Shown here one piece after another: positions 17,933 to 26,979 of a stretch of 64,000 nt of DNA. The notes beneath the pieces were generated by a model. The model saw only the letters and a program-made list of their open reading frames with translations. It had not been told where the DNA came from and did no database searches. Each line of letters begins with the position of its first letter. Position 1 is the first letter of the stretch. A program made the translations under genes and the position numbers. Source of the DNA: an uncultured delta proteobacterium (GTDB taxonomy: Bacteria; Myxococcota; Myxococcia; Myxococcales; 40CM-4-68-19); the NCBI GenBank assembly GCA_903911145.1, contig CAIWCD010000013.1, positions 1 to 64,000 on the forward strand. Direction: 5' to 3'.

Positions 17933-20896
17933 CTATTGAACGGTGACGCCCACCATCGTCGAACCCATATTGTTCATCGAGACCAGCGCGGCCCCGTGCT
18001 GGCCCGGCACAGCCGTTGGCGGGATGGTCAGGGTTACGGTAACGGTTCCATTCGGCGCAACCACGCTGGTATTCAGTGAAGGCTGCGTCGCGAAATCGGC
18101 GGCATCAGCGTCCTGTACCCAGACGCCAAGTGATTGGCTTGACGTCTTCGAGGACCAACCCGTGACCGTAATGTGCACCTGCGAGCCGGGTGTGCCGGTG
18201 GCCATCGTCGCGGGGCCTACCAATGAATAGTAGGTATTCGCACTGTTCCACGGCTGACACGGCGGATTGTTTGCCTGCACGGCCTGGTTGGACCAGATCA
18301 ACTGGGCAACGTAATTACCGCTGCTGTAATAGGTCCCGAGCGTGGCGCAGAGATCACCAACCTCGCCGCCCTCATAGGTCCAGGGGTTCTGCGGATCCTG
18401 AAGCTGGTATGTGCCCGTGCGCGGATCGGTCGCCGCCTCGACCAGTTCGTGCGAAATCACCACCTCGACCGACTGCTGCTGCTGAAGCACCGTCCCTCCA
18501 TAGAGCGAGGCGCAGTCCGGGATAATCGCATAGCCGACCAGGTTGCCGAAGTGATCGGTGAAGTTCGTGTGATAGCCACCGAAGGTCTGGCAGAACGTCG
18601 AAGTATCGGCCCAGTTCGCCGGCAGCACGAGCGCGTAGACATTGTTGGTGGCAAACGCAGGGAGAACGCCCGCATTCAAGAGCGACTGCAGGTATTCGGG
18701 GAAGGCATTGGCATTGGAGCCCGTGTTGATCGGCGCCGGATATGTGCTCGAGCTGACGTGGACAGACTGCGCGGTGCCATTTCCGATTCCATACTCTCCG
18801 GCGGCCGCGGGCAGATATCCACCCGTCGTGATCCAGGTGCCGTACTGGTCGAGCACGGTGGCGTTGCTGTCGTTATCAAATGTAATCGTCACCAGATTCG
18901 GACTCGCGATCACCGGTCCATTCGCCTGGTTCGGAACCGTGGGCCAACCCGCGCTGCTGGTCGAACCGATCACCACGCCCGTCGCGGGCGCGAAGAGCGG
19001 GCTCATCACCGGAATCGAACTATAGGGAAGAGCCCCGAGCAGCGGCGTCGCCGCGCTGTATCCGGGTTGCGATATCGCGGCGATCACAGCGACATATTCA
19101 CCATTCTCCTCCAATATCCCCTGCGGGATCTGCAGCGAGGTCTGCGTGCCCGGTACGGTGAAATAGCCGACTGAGTAAGGATATGAACCGCGGAACAGCT
19201 GCATGATATTGACGCCATATGACGTCGCCGTGCCCGTCTGCGGCGGGGTCCAATAGAGAGTTGGCGTCAACCCGACATTTGGCGTGCTCGCCGTCAGATT
19301 CTGCGCGTTGATTCTCAGGCTGGAGACGGCCCCGACCGACGGCGCAAGCACGGGCGCGGTGGTCCCATCGAACTCCGCCTCGGCCAGCAGCATCGTCGAG
19401 ACATCTTGCGTCGCAGAGCGACCCAGTTGGGTATAGGTGGCGACGACCGTCTCCTGCGCCTCGACGACCAGCGGCCAGCTCGACGGAAATGGATTGATCC
19501 AGCTGTATTGAACCGGGACGTCGCTCGCACTGGGACTGAGCGAGACGACCATGAGGTCTGGATCTCCGCTGAAGAATCCGCCGTTCGTTGAGCCCTGCAG
19601 CAGGGCATCGACGTAGATCAGATCGCCAGCAACCGTGGAGCCGAGCGGGCGGACCGAGGCAAACGCGCTGTTGGGATAATCGACGTTGATATGCTGCTGC
19701 GTGCCTGCGTCGGTGAACACCTGATTCACGACGTTGCCTGACGAGCCTTGAACCATGGTCAGGTTCGTCGAGACAAACGCCTCCGCGACTACGCTCGCCG
19801 CGGTGATTGATCCACTGACCGGCTGGCTCACGAGGTGCGTGACATAGAGCGCATCGCCCTTGGTTGAATCAACCAACCCGCCCTCGGGAGCCGGACTGAC
19901 CGCAGTCAAGATCGCGTGATAATCGACGCCCGCATCCAGCGTCGTCGCGCCCGCGATTGGTGTCGCATAACCGAATCCGGCGAGATCGCCATAGGTCAAA
20001 CCAGCTCCTGCCGATACGAACTCGATATCGTCGCCGGTATGCCACGCAGACATTCTGCTCGACTGAAGAACAAGTCCGGTGCCGGCAGTCGGCCGAACCA
20101 CATTGGCGCGGCCCAGTTCATCGACGCTGAAATCAAGAGGGCCGCCATTGACGCCCGCATATGCGCTGCCGCCAACGGAAACGTACAGTTCGCCGCTCGG
20201 TGCGTGAGGAATCGAAAAGCCGCCGTCCGCATTCCCGACGCCTTCGTAGAAGAATGAATTGGATATCGCCCGAATCGGAGTATTCGACAGGTCGGGGATC
20301 ACCGTGGTCGTCGCGCCGTTATTGAGGAAGTATTGGAGCGCGCGCCCGTTGATTGTATTGCCGCCGCCGCTTCCTCCTGCTGCGCCGCCGCCGCTTCCGC
20401 CCGCTACGCCGCCACCGCTTCCGCCTGCCGCGCCGCCGCCGCTTCCGCCCGCTACGCCGCCGCCGCTTCCGCCCGCTACGCCGCCGCCGCTTCCTCCCGC
20501 TACGCCGCCACCGCTTCCGCCTGCCGCGCCGCCGCCGCTTCCGCCCGCTACGCCGCCGCCGCTTCCTCCTGCTGCGCCGCCGCCGCTTCCTCCCGCGCAC
20601 CAGGCTGCGATCTGTGCCTTGCACGCGACGCTCGCCGAGGACGACTGGTTGGACTGATCGAAGTCACAGGTCTGCGCGCCAAACTGTTCACTGAGCACGG
20701 TATCGCTGCCGGTCGAGCAGATGAGAAAGGTCTTGCTCGGCTGATCGGTGCACATCGCCGACGAACATCCCGGGGCGCTGCCGCCGCAGCCCATTGCACT
20801 CAACGCGAGTCCGAGCGCGAGAGGAAGGAGCGCTGTTGAAAAGGCGGGGTGACCCGATACATCGAACGAGCTGCCGGCGTGAACACGATTGTTCAT
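17933..20896 (-). CDS. Large Gly/Ser-rich lipoprotein with a metalloprotease-like motif
   Basis: 987 residues from ATG 20896 (MNNRVHAGSSFDVS), behind an AGAGGGG site. A hydrophobic segment ends in ALSAMGC, a plausible lipobox. After a short Cys-containing region come about ten GGSGGGxA units, then a long beta-rich domain. Near residue 810 the motif SHELVEAATDP appears; it is seen in a family of secreted proteins thought to be zinc metallopeptidases, with HE as zinc/catalytic residues. The last ~90 residues resemble an Ig-like domain (PGSQVHITVTGW to GVTVQ). A secreted peptidase or adhesin is likely, but activity is not proven because the third zinc ligand is not obvious. Confidence 0.7.
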   Translation of the reverse strand: MNNRVHAGSSFDVSGHPAFSTALLPLALGLALSAMGCGGSAPGCSSAMCTDQPSKTFLICSTGSDTVLSEQFGAQTCDFDQSNQSSSASVACKAQIAAWCAGGSGGGAAGGSGGGVAGGSGGGAAGGSGGGVAGGSGGGVAGGSGGGVAGGSGGGAAGGSGGGVAGGSGGGAAGGSGGGNTINGRALQYFLNNGATTTVIPDLSNTPIRAISNSFFYEGVGNADGGFSIPHAPSGELYVSVGGSAYAGVNGGPLDFSVDELGRANVVRPTAGTGLVLQSSRMSAWHTGDDIEFVSAGAGLTYGDLAGFGYATPIAGATTLDAGVDYHAILTAVSPAPEGGLVDSTKGDALYVTHLVSQPVSGSITAASVVAEAFVSTNLTMVQGSSGNVVNQVFTDAGTQQHINVDYPNSAFASVRPLGSTVAGDLIYVDALLQGSTNGGFFSGDPDLMVVSLSPSASDVPVQYSWINPFPSSWPLVVEAQETVVATYTQLGRSATQDVSTMLLAEAEFDGTTAPVLAPSVGAVSSLRINAQNLTASTPNVGLTPTLYWTPPQTGTATSYGVNIMQLFRGSYPYSVGYFTVPGTQTSLQIPQGILEENGEYVAVIAAISQPGYSAATPLLGALPYSSIPVMSPLFAPATGVVIGSTSSAGWPTVPNQANGPVIASPNLVTITFDNDSNATVLDQYGTWITTGGYLPAAAGEYGIGNGTAQSVHVSSSTYPAPINTGSNANAFPEYLQSLLNAGVLPAFATNNVYALVLPANWADTSTFCQTFGGYHTNFTDHFGNLVGYAIIPDCASLYGGTVLQQQQSVEVVISHELVEAATDPRTGTYQLQDPQNPWTYEGGEVGDLCATLGTYYSSGNYVAQLIWSNQAVQANNPPCQPWNSANTYYSLVGPATMATGTPGSQVHITVTGWSSKTSSQSLGVWVQDADAADFATQPSLNTSVVAPNGTVTVTLTIPPTAVPGQHGAALVSMNNMGSTMVGVTVQ
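20365..20605 (-). repeat. Tandem repeat encoding Gly-Gly-Ser-Gly-Gly-Gly-Xaa-Ala
   Basis: A 24-bp unit (GGSGGGxA with Val or Ala at x) is repeated about ten times inside the Gly-rich lipoprotein gene. It yields a flexible spacer just after the lipid anchor region. Confidence 0.85.
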
Positions 20897-20995
20897 CGAC
20901 CCCTCTTGAATGCTCTGGCGCACGAGCAGCGGCGCAGCCTGTTAGCACGGTTCAGGCTGCCGCTGGTCGGAGGGGCGCGGATTCACGCCCAGGCG

Positions 20996-21553
20996 TTAAT
21001 GAGCGGGATCGAGCTTCCGGTTGTATTGGTTCGCCGCGTCGACCGCCTGCTCATAGCTGAGCACGTGATCGCCCAGGTGCAGATCGGAGTATCCGATCGC
21101 CGCGCCGCCCGCGAGCGAACTGATCAGCCCGACGCCGGCGACAATCAGCGACGAGATCATCAGCCCCTCTGCGTGCTTGTTCTGGTTGTGCAGCTGCATT
21201 TCCCGAATACCGATTGCAGTGCCCCCACCTCCTGCGAGCAGCGCCGAACCAGCGCCGAGCAGCCAACCGCCGACGGTCCCGAGATTCACCCAGCTCTCGC
21301 GCTTATCCTGAATCTGCTTCGCGACCTCAGGCTGCCCGGCGATTCGATAGAACGCCGCCTCGTCGATATCGCTGGCCCCTTGCACTGGATTCCAGAAGGC
21401 CGCGTCGTGGATGACCGGAATGGGCAACGACTTCAAATTGGCCCCTCGGTCCGTAATGACGTCGAGGCGCTCACCGGTTGAGTGGGTTCCGGCGAATGGC
21501 GCAGTCGCGCAGGCGCAGGTAGCAAGGCAGAGGACGGCGGCCAGAGATTTCAT
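20996..21553 (-). CDS. Hypothetical lipoprotein-like membrane protein
   Basis: 185 residues from ATG 21553 (MKSLAAVLCLATCACATAP) with GGGAG upstream. The N-terminus is a signal peptide with several cysteines (ATCAC, a possible lipobox). Residues ~90-160 contain two Gly/Ala/Ile-rich hydrophobic segments (GTVGGWLLGAGSALLAGGGG; LIVAGVGLISSLAGGAAIGY) with a polar stretch of about 20 residues between. No family is recognised. It is probably membrane-associated. Confidence 0.7.
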   Translation of the reverse strand: MKSLAAVLCLATCACATAPFAGTHSTGERLDVITDRGANLKSLPIPVIHDAAFWNPVQGASDIDEAAFYRIAGQPEVAKQIQDKRESWVNLGTVGGWLLGAGSALLAGGGGTAIGIREMQLHNQNKHAEGLMISSLIVAGVGLISSLAGGAAIGYSDLHLGDHVLSYEQAVDAANQYNRKLDPAH

Positions 21554-21811
21554 TGCAGCTCCCGCGAAAGCGTCCCCCAGCAACGGGGAACATCGAGCAG
21601 AGAGCAAAGCAGCAGCCGTGCCAGCCACAAAGAGCGTCGCTTCAGAGTGAAGCTGCGCGACCGGGCAGCTTTCTGGCGTCAGGGGTATGTCATTTTGCGT
21701 CACGGTCACTGCGCTCCCGGCTGGGCTGCGAGCGCAGTGACAACATGTCGCAAAGAATCGACAGGTCAAAAACTGGCGGCGGTGCCGGCGCTGGAGAGTA
21801 ATGCGCCCACT

Positions 21812-21970
21812 ATGCGAAAAATCATCCTGCTGACCATCGCCGTCGTCACCGTCTTCTCCCTCGATTTCTTCATGGCCCGTCCGCACAAGATGGCGGCCAC
21901 GCACAACGACTTGAGCCGCTCGTTTACGTTCGAGCCGGTTGACGTTGGCGGGCACTCGTCGGCCGATTAG
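21812..21970 (+). CDS. Possible small secreted or membrane-anchored protein
   Basis: 52 residues from ATG 21812 (MRKIILLTIAVVTVFSLDFF). There is a lysine/arginine start, one hydrophobic helix, and a short polar tail (NDLSRSFTFEPVDVGG). GGAGAG lies 13 bases upstream, which is longer than ideal. The stop overlaps the stop of the convergent glutathione-transferase gene by four bases. It looks like a single-pass inner-membrane or exported peptide of unknown role. Confidence 0.45.
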   Translation: MRKIILLTIAVVTVFSLDFFMARPHKMAATHNDLSRSFTFEPVDVGGHSSAD

Positions 21971-22671
21971 GGCGCCGCAATCGGTCCAGCCGCGGCCGCC
22001 CGGAGATCCGCGACGGTGCGCCCTGCCCGCGCAATGTCTGCCTCGTGGCTCTCCTCCCGATACGTCTCGGCGAGCGCGTCCTGATACCAGGCCTGCATTG
22101 CAGGCAATGCGATCAGGCGCTCGACATATCCGCGTGCCGCCGGCGCGAGCGTAAGCCCATAGGTCTGAACGCGGAACGCGACTGGGCAATAGAAGGCGTC
22201 AACAGCAGTAAATACCTGCCCGGCGAGATATGGACCGCCGAATCGCGCGAGGCCATCGAGCCAGAGCGATTCAAGCCTCGCCAGATCGGCCTGCGGCGCG
22301 CCTCCGGGCGCTTTCAACTCCACGCGCAATCCGCAATTCATCGAGCAATCCGAGCGCAGCGCACCGAACGATGAATGCATCTCCGCCGCGGCCGCACGCG
22401 CCCAGGCCCGCGCGCCCTTCTCCTGCGGCCAGACGCTCGGATGATCTTCGGCAACGGTCTCGGTGATCGCGAGCGAGTCCCAGACGGTCAGCGCGCCATC
22501 CACCAGACACGGAACCCTTCCCGATGGAGAGAAGCGCTTGAACGATGGACTCCCTCCCGGCTCAAACGGCACAAATCGTTCGGTGAAGGGGATCCCGAGC
22601 GTGCGCAGCAACACCCACGGACGCAGCGACCAGGACGAATAGTTCCGATTGCCGATATAGAGTTCGGACAT
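21967..22671 (-). CDS. Glutathione S-transferase family protein
   Basis: 234 residues with an N-terminal thioredoxin-like fold (MSELYIGNRNYSSWSLRPWVLL; Ser residues in the catalytic region) and SGRVPCLVDGALTVWDSLAI, where cis-Pro and the glutathione-binding ExI/DSL segment are expected. An all-helical C-terminal domain follows. It would conjugate glutathione or another thiol to electrophiles in the cytoplasm. GGAAG precedes the ATG at 22671. It is divergent from the lipoprotein gene at 22717, with 45 bases between the starts. Confidence 0.88.
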   Translation of the reverse strand: MSELYIGNRNYSSWSLRPWVLLRTLGIPFTERFVPFEPGGSPSFKRFSPSGRVPCLVDGALTVWDSLAITETVAEDHPSVWPQEKGARAWARAAAAEMHSSFGALRSDCSMNCGLRVELKAPGGAPQADLARLESLWLDGLARFGGPYLAGQVFTAVDAFYCPVAFRVQTYGLTLAPAARGYVERLIALPAMQAWYQDALAETYREESHEADIARAGRTVADLRAAAAGPIAAP

Positions 22672-22716
22672 GCTTCCGCGATACCACGGCAGAGGCTCCG
22701 TGATATCGATTTACCG

Positions 22717-23841
22717 ATGGCCTTCCGCGCGCTCCTCCTCACACTGGTCTGTGCTCTCGTCGCCGCTGCCTGCGGACACCAGGGAGCGCAGTACGGCGGC
22801 ACGCTCTTGATCGACCAACCGCTGCTGCTCTCCGGAAGCGACAGCAAGGTCTTCGACAACCTCGACATCACCATCCGCGCGCCAATCACCGTGAGCGGAA
22901 ACGCCACGCTCACCATCACCAATTCACGTCTGACGTGGGACCAGCAATATCACCAGCAGTATCGCCTCGCGGTGCAGGATCAATCCCGGTTCGCGCTCAA
23001 GAACGTCATCACGCAGACGCTGCGCGGCCTGTGGATCAACTGGGACTTCAAGGGCAGCGCGGATATCTCCGAGATCGGCGTCACGCGCGATGTGCTCTGG
23101 CAATCGGCGACAGACAGCGTCAACTTCGTCGCCGATCAAAGCGATATCGGGCTCACGATCTTCGGATGGAGCGACGCGTCCGGCAACCGCGTCTCCGCGA
23201 CCAATTCGAAGGTCTATTACGAGTTGATTCCCTTGCCCGGCACGTATGATTTTTCGCTCCCGAATGAAGGACCGGTGGCCTCCTGGACGGCCTCATTCCT
23301 CGGCAACGTTTCGATGACCAATTCGATCGTCACCAAGATCGATTTCGACCTGCAGAACGCGACCAACATCACCATCCGCGACTCGAACAACATCTCGATT
23401 GGATGGATCCTCAATTTCACGGGCGATGGGCTCGCCTATTCAACCGCGGGGATCCAGAATCGCCATTACGCCGATCAATCCTGGACCGTCGGCGATTCAA
23501 CGCTGCGCATCGTCAATACCAACGTCGCGTCGTTCTGGCCGATCGCCTATGGCAACTTCACCTGGAACATCTCCGACTCGACGATGGTTGATGTGCGCGC
23601 ATATGGCCAGGTACATACGACCTACAGCAACTGCTCCTTCTTCTCCATCTCCGGATATGACCAGGCGCACCTCGAGTTGAACGACTCCTCGGTGCAGAAC
23701 AACGCGCTCGCCTCGGGAACGTCGGTCATCCAGCTCAATCACGTCACGACCGATCCATCCCAATTCTTCTATACGCTGCTCGATCAGGGCTCGATCTTTC
23801 GCGATGGCGTGCAGATCCCTGCATCGACCTCGCCGCCTTAA
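22717..23841 (+). CDS. Lipoprotein with parallel beta-helix-like repeats
   Basis: 374 residues from ATG 22717 (MAFRALLLTLVCALVAAACG). The signal peptide ends in lipobox VAAAC. The rest is rich in short Asn/Thr/Ser/Ile strands (ITVSGNATLTITNS; ATNITIRDSNNISIGWIL) about 20-25 residues apart. This is the pattern of right-handed beta-helices of polysaccharide lyases or adhesins. No catalytic motif is obvious. The next gene starts about 18 bases after its stop. Confidence 0.7.
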   Translation: MAFRALLLTLVCALVAAACGHQGAQYGGTLLIDQPLLLSGSDSKVFDNLDITIRAPITVSGNATLTITNSRLTWDQQYHQQYRLAVQDQSRFALKNVITQTLRGLWINWDFKGSADISEIGVTRDVLWQSATDSVNFVADQSDIGLTIFGWSDASGNRVSATNSKVYYELIPLPGTYDFSLPNEGPVASWTASFLGNVSMTNSIVTKIDFDLQNATNITIRDSNNISIGWILNFTGDGLAYSTAGIQNRHYADQSWTVGDSTLRIVNTNVASFWPIAYGNFTWNISDSTMVDVRAYGQVHTTYSNCSFFSISGYDQAHLELNDSSVQNNALASGTSVIQLNHVTTDPSQFFYTLLDQGSIFRDGVQIPASTSPP

Positions 23842-23859
23842 GCAGCTAGGATGACCGCA

Positions 23860-24918
23860 ATGAATCCAGGCAATCCGCTGGGAAAGATCGCCGTGTTGAT
23901 ACCGGCGCACCAGCCGACCAACGATCTCCTTCCGCTCGTCCATGCGCTCACGGCCGCGGAGTTCGGCGCGATCATCATCGTCGACGACGGCAGCCGCGCT
24001 GAGTTTCGTCCGCTCTTCGCCACGCTCGCCGCGATCGGGCGCGTCACGCTGCTTCGCCACGCGGTCAATCTCGGCAAGGGGCGCGCACTGAAGACGGGCA
24101 TCAATCATTTCCTCTCCGAAATGCCAGACGCCACAGGCCTCGTCACCGCCGACGCGGATGGCCAGCACGCAGCCGACGACATCGTCCGCGTCGCTGAGGC
24201 GCTCCACCATTCACCCGATCGCCTCGTCCTCGGAGCACGCACCTTCTCGCCCGACGTGCCGCTGCGCAGCCGCGTTGGAAACGAAGCCACGCGGAAGATC
24301 TTCGGATTCGTCACGGGCCGCAAATTGATGGATACCCAGACCGGGCTGCGCGCGTTTCCGACTGCGATGCTCCCTGGGTTAATCGCGCTCGATGGCGAGC
24401 GTTATGAATACGAAATGACGGTCCTCGCGCACGTCTGTCGCGGGCCGCTCGCGCCGATCGAAGTCCCGATCCGCACCATCTACATCGAGGGAAATCGCTC
24501 ATCGCATTTCGACCCGATCCGCGATTCGATGCGCATCTACTTCGTGCTGCTGCGCTTCTATTTCTCTTCAATCATCGCAGCGGGCGTTGATATCGGCGTC
24601 TTCTCCATCGCGCAGCATTTCACCGGCAACGTCCTCGCGAGCCAGGTGATCGGCCGCCTCAGCTCGCTCGTGAACTTCGAGTTGAACAAGAGAATGGTCT
24701 TCAACAGCAAGATGTCCACGCGCCAGACGATCTGGAGATACTACCTGCTCGTCGCGGCGATCGGCTCGATCTCGTATCTGATGATTCAACTGCTCACCAC
24801 GCGGCTGCATTGGAATCTTTATGGCTCAAAGCTGTTCGTCGATACCGGCCTGTCTCTGGTGAGCTTCTCGGTGCAGCGCACGTTCGTCTTCCGCGAGCGG
24901 CGCGAGCTGACCGATTAG
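23860..24918 (+). CDS. Glycosyltransferase family 2 fused to GtrA-like membrane domain
   Basis: 352 residues. The N-terminal ~230 form a GT-A domain of the polyprenyl-phosphate sugar synthase type (AVLIPAHQPTNDL; IIVDDGS; LGKGRALKTGI; TADADGQH; GARTFSPDVPLRSRVGN; TQTGLRAFP). The C-terminal ~120 residues have four hydrophobic segments and the GtrA hallmark VNFELNKRMVF. Together these would make a polyprenyl-phosphate hexose and help flip it. ATG 23860 is preferred because AGGA is eight bases upstream; ATG 23851 is the alternative. The 3' end forms half of a hairpin shared with the convergent gene. Confidence 0.9.
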   Translation: MNPGNPLGKIAVLIPAHQPTNDLLPLVHALTAAEFGAIIIVDDGSRAEFRPLFATLAAIGRVTLLRHAVNLGKGRALKTGINHFLSEMPDATGLVTADADGQHAADDIVRVAEALHHSPDRLVLGARTFSPDVPLRSRVGNEATRKIFGFVTGRKLMDTQTGLRAFPTAMLPGLIALDGERYEYEMTVLAHVCRGPLAPIEVPIRTIYIEGNRSSHFDPIRDSMRIYFVLLRFYFSSIIAAGVDIGVFSIAQHFTGNVLASQVIGRLSSLVNFELNKRMVFNSKMSTRQTIWRYYLLVAAIGSISYLMIQLLTTRLHWNLYGSKLFVDTGLSLVSFSVQRTFVFRERRELTD

Positions 24919-24945
24919 ACCGCGTTAATGTTTCGCGGTCTTCTT
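24917..24945 (+). terminator. Hairpin overlapping the stops of two convergent genes
   Basis: AGACCGCG (24917-24924) pairs perfectly with CGCGGTCT (24934-24941) around a 9-base loop, and TCTTCCC follows on the plus strand. It fits an intrinsic terminator for the glycosyltransferase gene. Part of the stem encodes the last residues (KTA) of the gene on the other strand. Confidence 0.6.
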
Positions 24946-26925
24946 CCCGTCGACGGCCCAGGCGAGATTGTTCTTCGCCAATTGAAAATCGGGGCGCAGC
25001 GCGATCGCCTTCTGTGCCGCAGCGATCGCCTCGTCCCAATGCTGCTGCTCCGCTTCGGCCGCGGCGATGTTGTTATAGGCCTCGGCTGAACTGGCATCGA
25101 TCGCCGCCGCCTTGTTCGCGGAAACGATGCTCTCCTTGAACTGTTTCTGCTGGTATTGACGCAGCGACAGTTCAATCCAATACCGAGCGCTTTCGTTTGA
25201 ATGGTGCGCGAGCAGATCCTTCGCCGTCTGATCTTCCGCGGAGAGCTGCAGCACGCCCATGGCCACCGCGCGCGCCGACGCGTCGTCGCCGAGCGCCGTA
25301 TCGATCTGCATCAGGAGATGCTGCTGCTCGAGACGCGATGGATTCAACGAGATCGCCGTCTCCGCCTCGACTTTTGCCTCTGCCAGCTTCTGGTGCCGGA
25401 AGAGTGTGCGCGCATAGTAGTAATGCGGCTCATCGGTCCCCGGGCTGAGTGCGATCGCCTGGTGGAAGTGCTGCTCCGATTCAGCAGGACGCTGCAACTC
25501 ATCGGTGACGATCCCGAGGTTGATCTCGATGGCCGAATAGGTCGGCGCCAGTTTCAATGCGCGGGTAAAGAGATCGAACGATCCGTTGTAATCCCCGCGG
25601 CCCATCAGGCAGAGCCCATAGTTCATCAGCCCGCGGGGATTGTTCGGACTCTTCTCGACATCGTCCTGCCAGAGCGTCTCTTCCGTACGCCAGACCTGGT
25701 TGCGCGCAAACGTGCCGCCCGCATAGCCGCAGAGGAGAACGAGCAATCCAAGCACCACTCTGCGACGCATCTGCGGAGCGCGCCCGCTCTTGGCTGCGCG
25801 CTCAATCATCTCCGTCACGCGCAGACCGACGGGCCACGCGACGGCGAGCGAAAGGCCGACAAACGAGAGATACATCCGGTGATCGTTCTCGACCTCGGCG
25901 AGCGCATAGAGCGAGGTCGGCAACTGGGTCAGGATGAACCAGACGATTCCGAACGAGACCGGCCGCAGTTTTGGCTGCCGCGCGGTGATCCGAGCGGTCA
26001 CAAAGAGCCCGATCACGAAGGCAAAGCCGAGCAGCATTCGACCATTCAGCGCGTCGAACGTCGGCAGGTCGGTATCGGCATTGAGATGAATCGGTAGGAT
26101 CAACTCAGCGGCGTAGCGCAACCAGACGTAGGGCTGCGTGAATCGGTAGCCCCAGGGAGAGCGGAAACTCGAGGTGAAACTCTTCGGCGTCATTGCCGAT
26201 TGCAACCAGAGCAGCGCGCCGCAGAGAAGCAATGAGGGAAGAACCTCGAGAAGCGCACGTTGCACGCGGCGGGCGCTCGGCTCAAAGAGCACCAGATAGA
26301 AGAACAGAATGAATGGATAGACGAACGCGGGCGGCTTCGAGAGCAGCGCGAAGGCGAACGGGAGCAGATGAATCTGCCATCGCCGCCACTGCGGACGCTG
26401 CACATAGATTGCGAGAGCGGCGACCACTCCGCAGGCGCTGAAGATATCGCCGCGCTGGATAATGTAATTCACCGTCTCGGCGATCGCCGGATGCAGGCCA
26501 TACCAGGCGACGCAGGCGAGCGCGATCATGCGGTTGCGCAGCGGCGCTTCCGGGCTCGTCTTGTCGAGCAGGCCGATGAACAACCAGGCCATCAGCGCGA
26601 GTTGCGCGAGGAAGACGAGGAAGGTCGAGAGGTGAAACCAGAAGGGGATATATCCGTGACCAAACGAGTAATCGAGCGCAAGCGCTGCGGAGACAAACGG
26701 GCGATAGGAGCGATTGGCGGGCAACACGCTGAACGTCGTCGCGTCCGTAAAGAAGCGCGGCAGGTTCGATAGGTCGCGGATATAGGGGTTATTGACGATC
26801 GTATGAAAATCGTCGAAGTGAAATCCGTTCTGGAAGTGATTGGCGTACGTTCCGCTGACGGCGAGGAGAATCACCAGCAGCAGAAGCGCGGGTCGTGTCT
26901 TCAGGAGGTCGCCGAGTCGATTCAC
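24925..26925 (-). CDS. Multi-pass membrane protein with C-terminal TPRs (TMTC-like)
   Basis: 666 residues starting at GTG 26925. The N-terminal ~400 residues have about ten hydrophobic segments and the GT-C-like loop signature (FHFDDFHTIVNNPYIRDL; RSYRPFVSAALALDY; FWFHLSTFLVFLAQL). This matches the TMTC/DUF1736 family, whose eukaryotic members O-mannosylate secreted proteins using dolichyl-phosphate mannose. The C-terminal ~230 residues are TPR repeats (NYGLCLMGRGDYNGSFDLFT; AYNNIAAAEAEQQHWDEAIA). Inference: a protein O-glycosyltransferase using the lipid-linked sugar made by the convergent GT2-GtrA protein. The acidic pair FDDF is the likely catalytic loop. Confidence 0.8.
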   Translation of the reverse strand: MNRLGDLLKTRPALLLLVILLAVSGTYANHFQNGFHFDDFHTIVNNPYIRDLSNLPRFFTDATTFSVLPANRSYRPFVSAALALDYSFGHGYIPFWFHLSTFLVFLAQLALMAWLFIGLLDKTSPEAPLRNRMIALACVAWYGLHPAIAETVNYIIQRGDIFSACGVVAALAIYVQRPQWRRWQIHLLPFAFALLSKPPAFVYPFILFFYLVLFEPSARRVQRALLEVLPSLLLCGALLWLQSAMTPKSFTSSFRSPWGYRFTQPYVWLRYAAELILPIHLNADTDLPTFDALNGRMLLGFAFVIGLFVTARITARQPKLRPVSFGIVWFILTQLPTSLYALAEVENDHRMYLSFVGLSLAVAWPVGLRVTEMIERAAKSGRAPQMRRRVVLGLLVLLCGYAGGTFARNQVWRTEETLWQDDVEKSPNNPRGLMNYGLCLMGRGDYNGSFDLFTRALKLAPTYSAIEINLGIVTDELQRPAESEQHFHQAIALSPGTDEPHYYYARTLFRHQKLAEAKVEAETAISLNPSRLEQQHLLMQIDTALGDDASARAVAMGVLQLSAEDQTAKDLLAHHSNESARYWIELSLRQYQQKQFKESIVSANKAAAIDASSAEAYNNIAAAEAEQQHWDEAIAAAQKAIALRPDFQLAKNNLAWAVDGKKTAKH

Positions 26926-26979
26926 GGTGCGCTCTTCTCCGATACGCGCGCGTGCACGTCAACCCGCGAGCGGTTCGAC

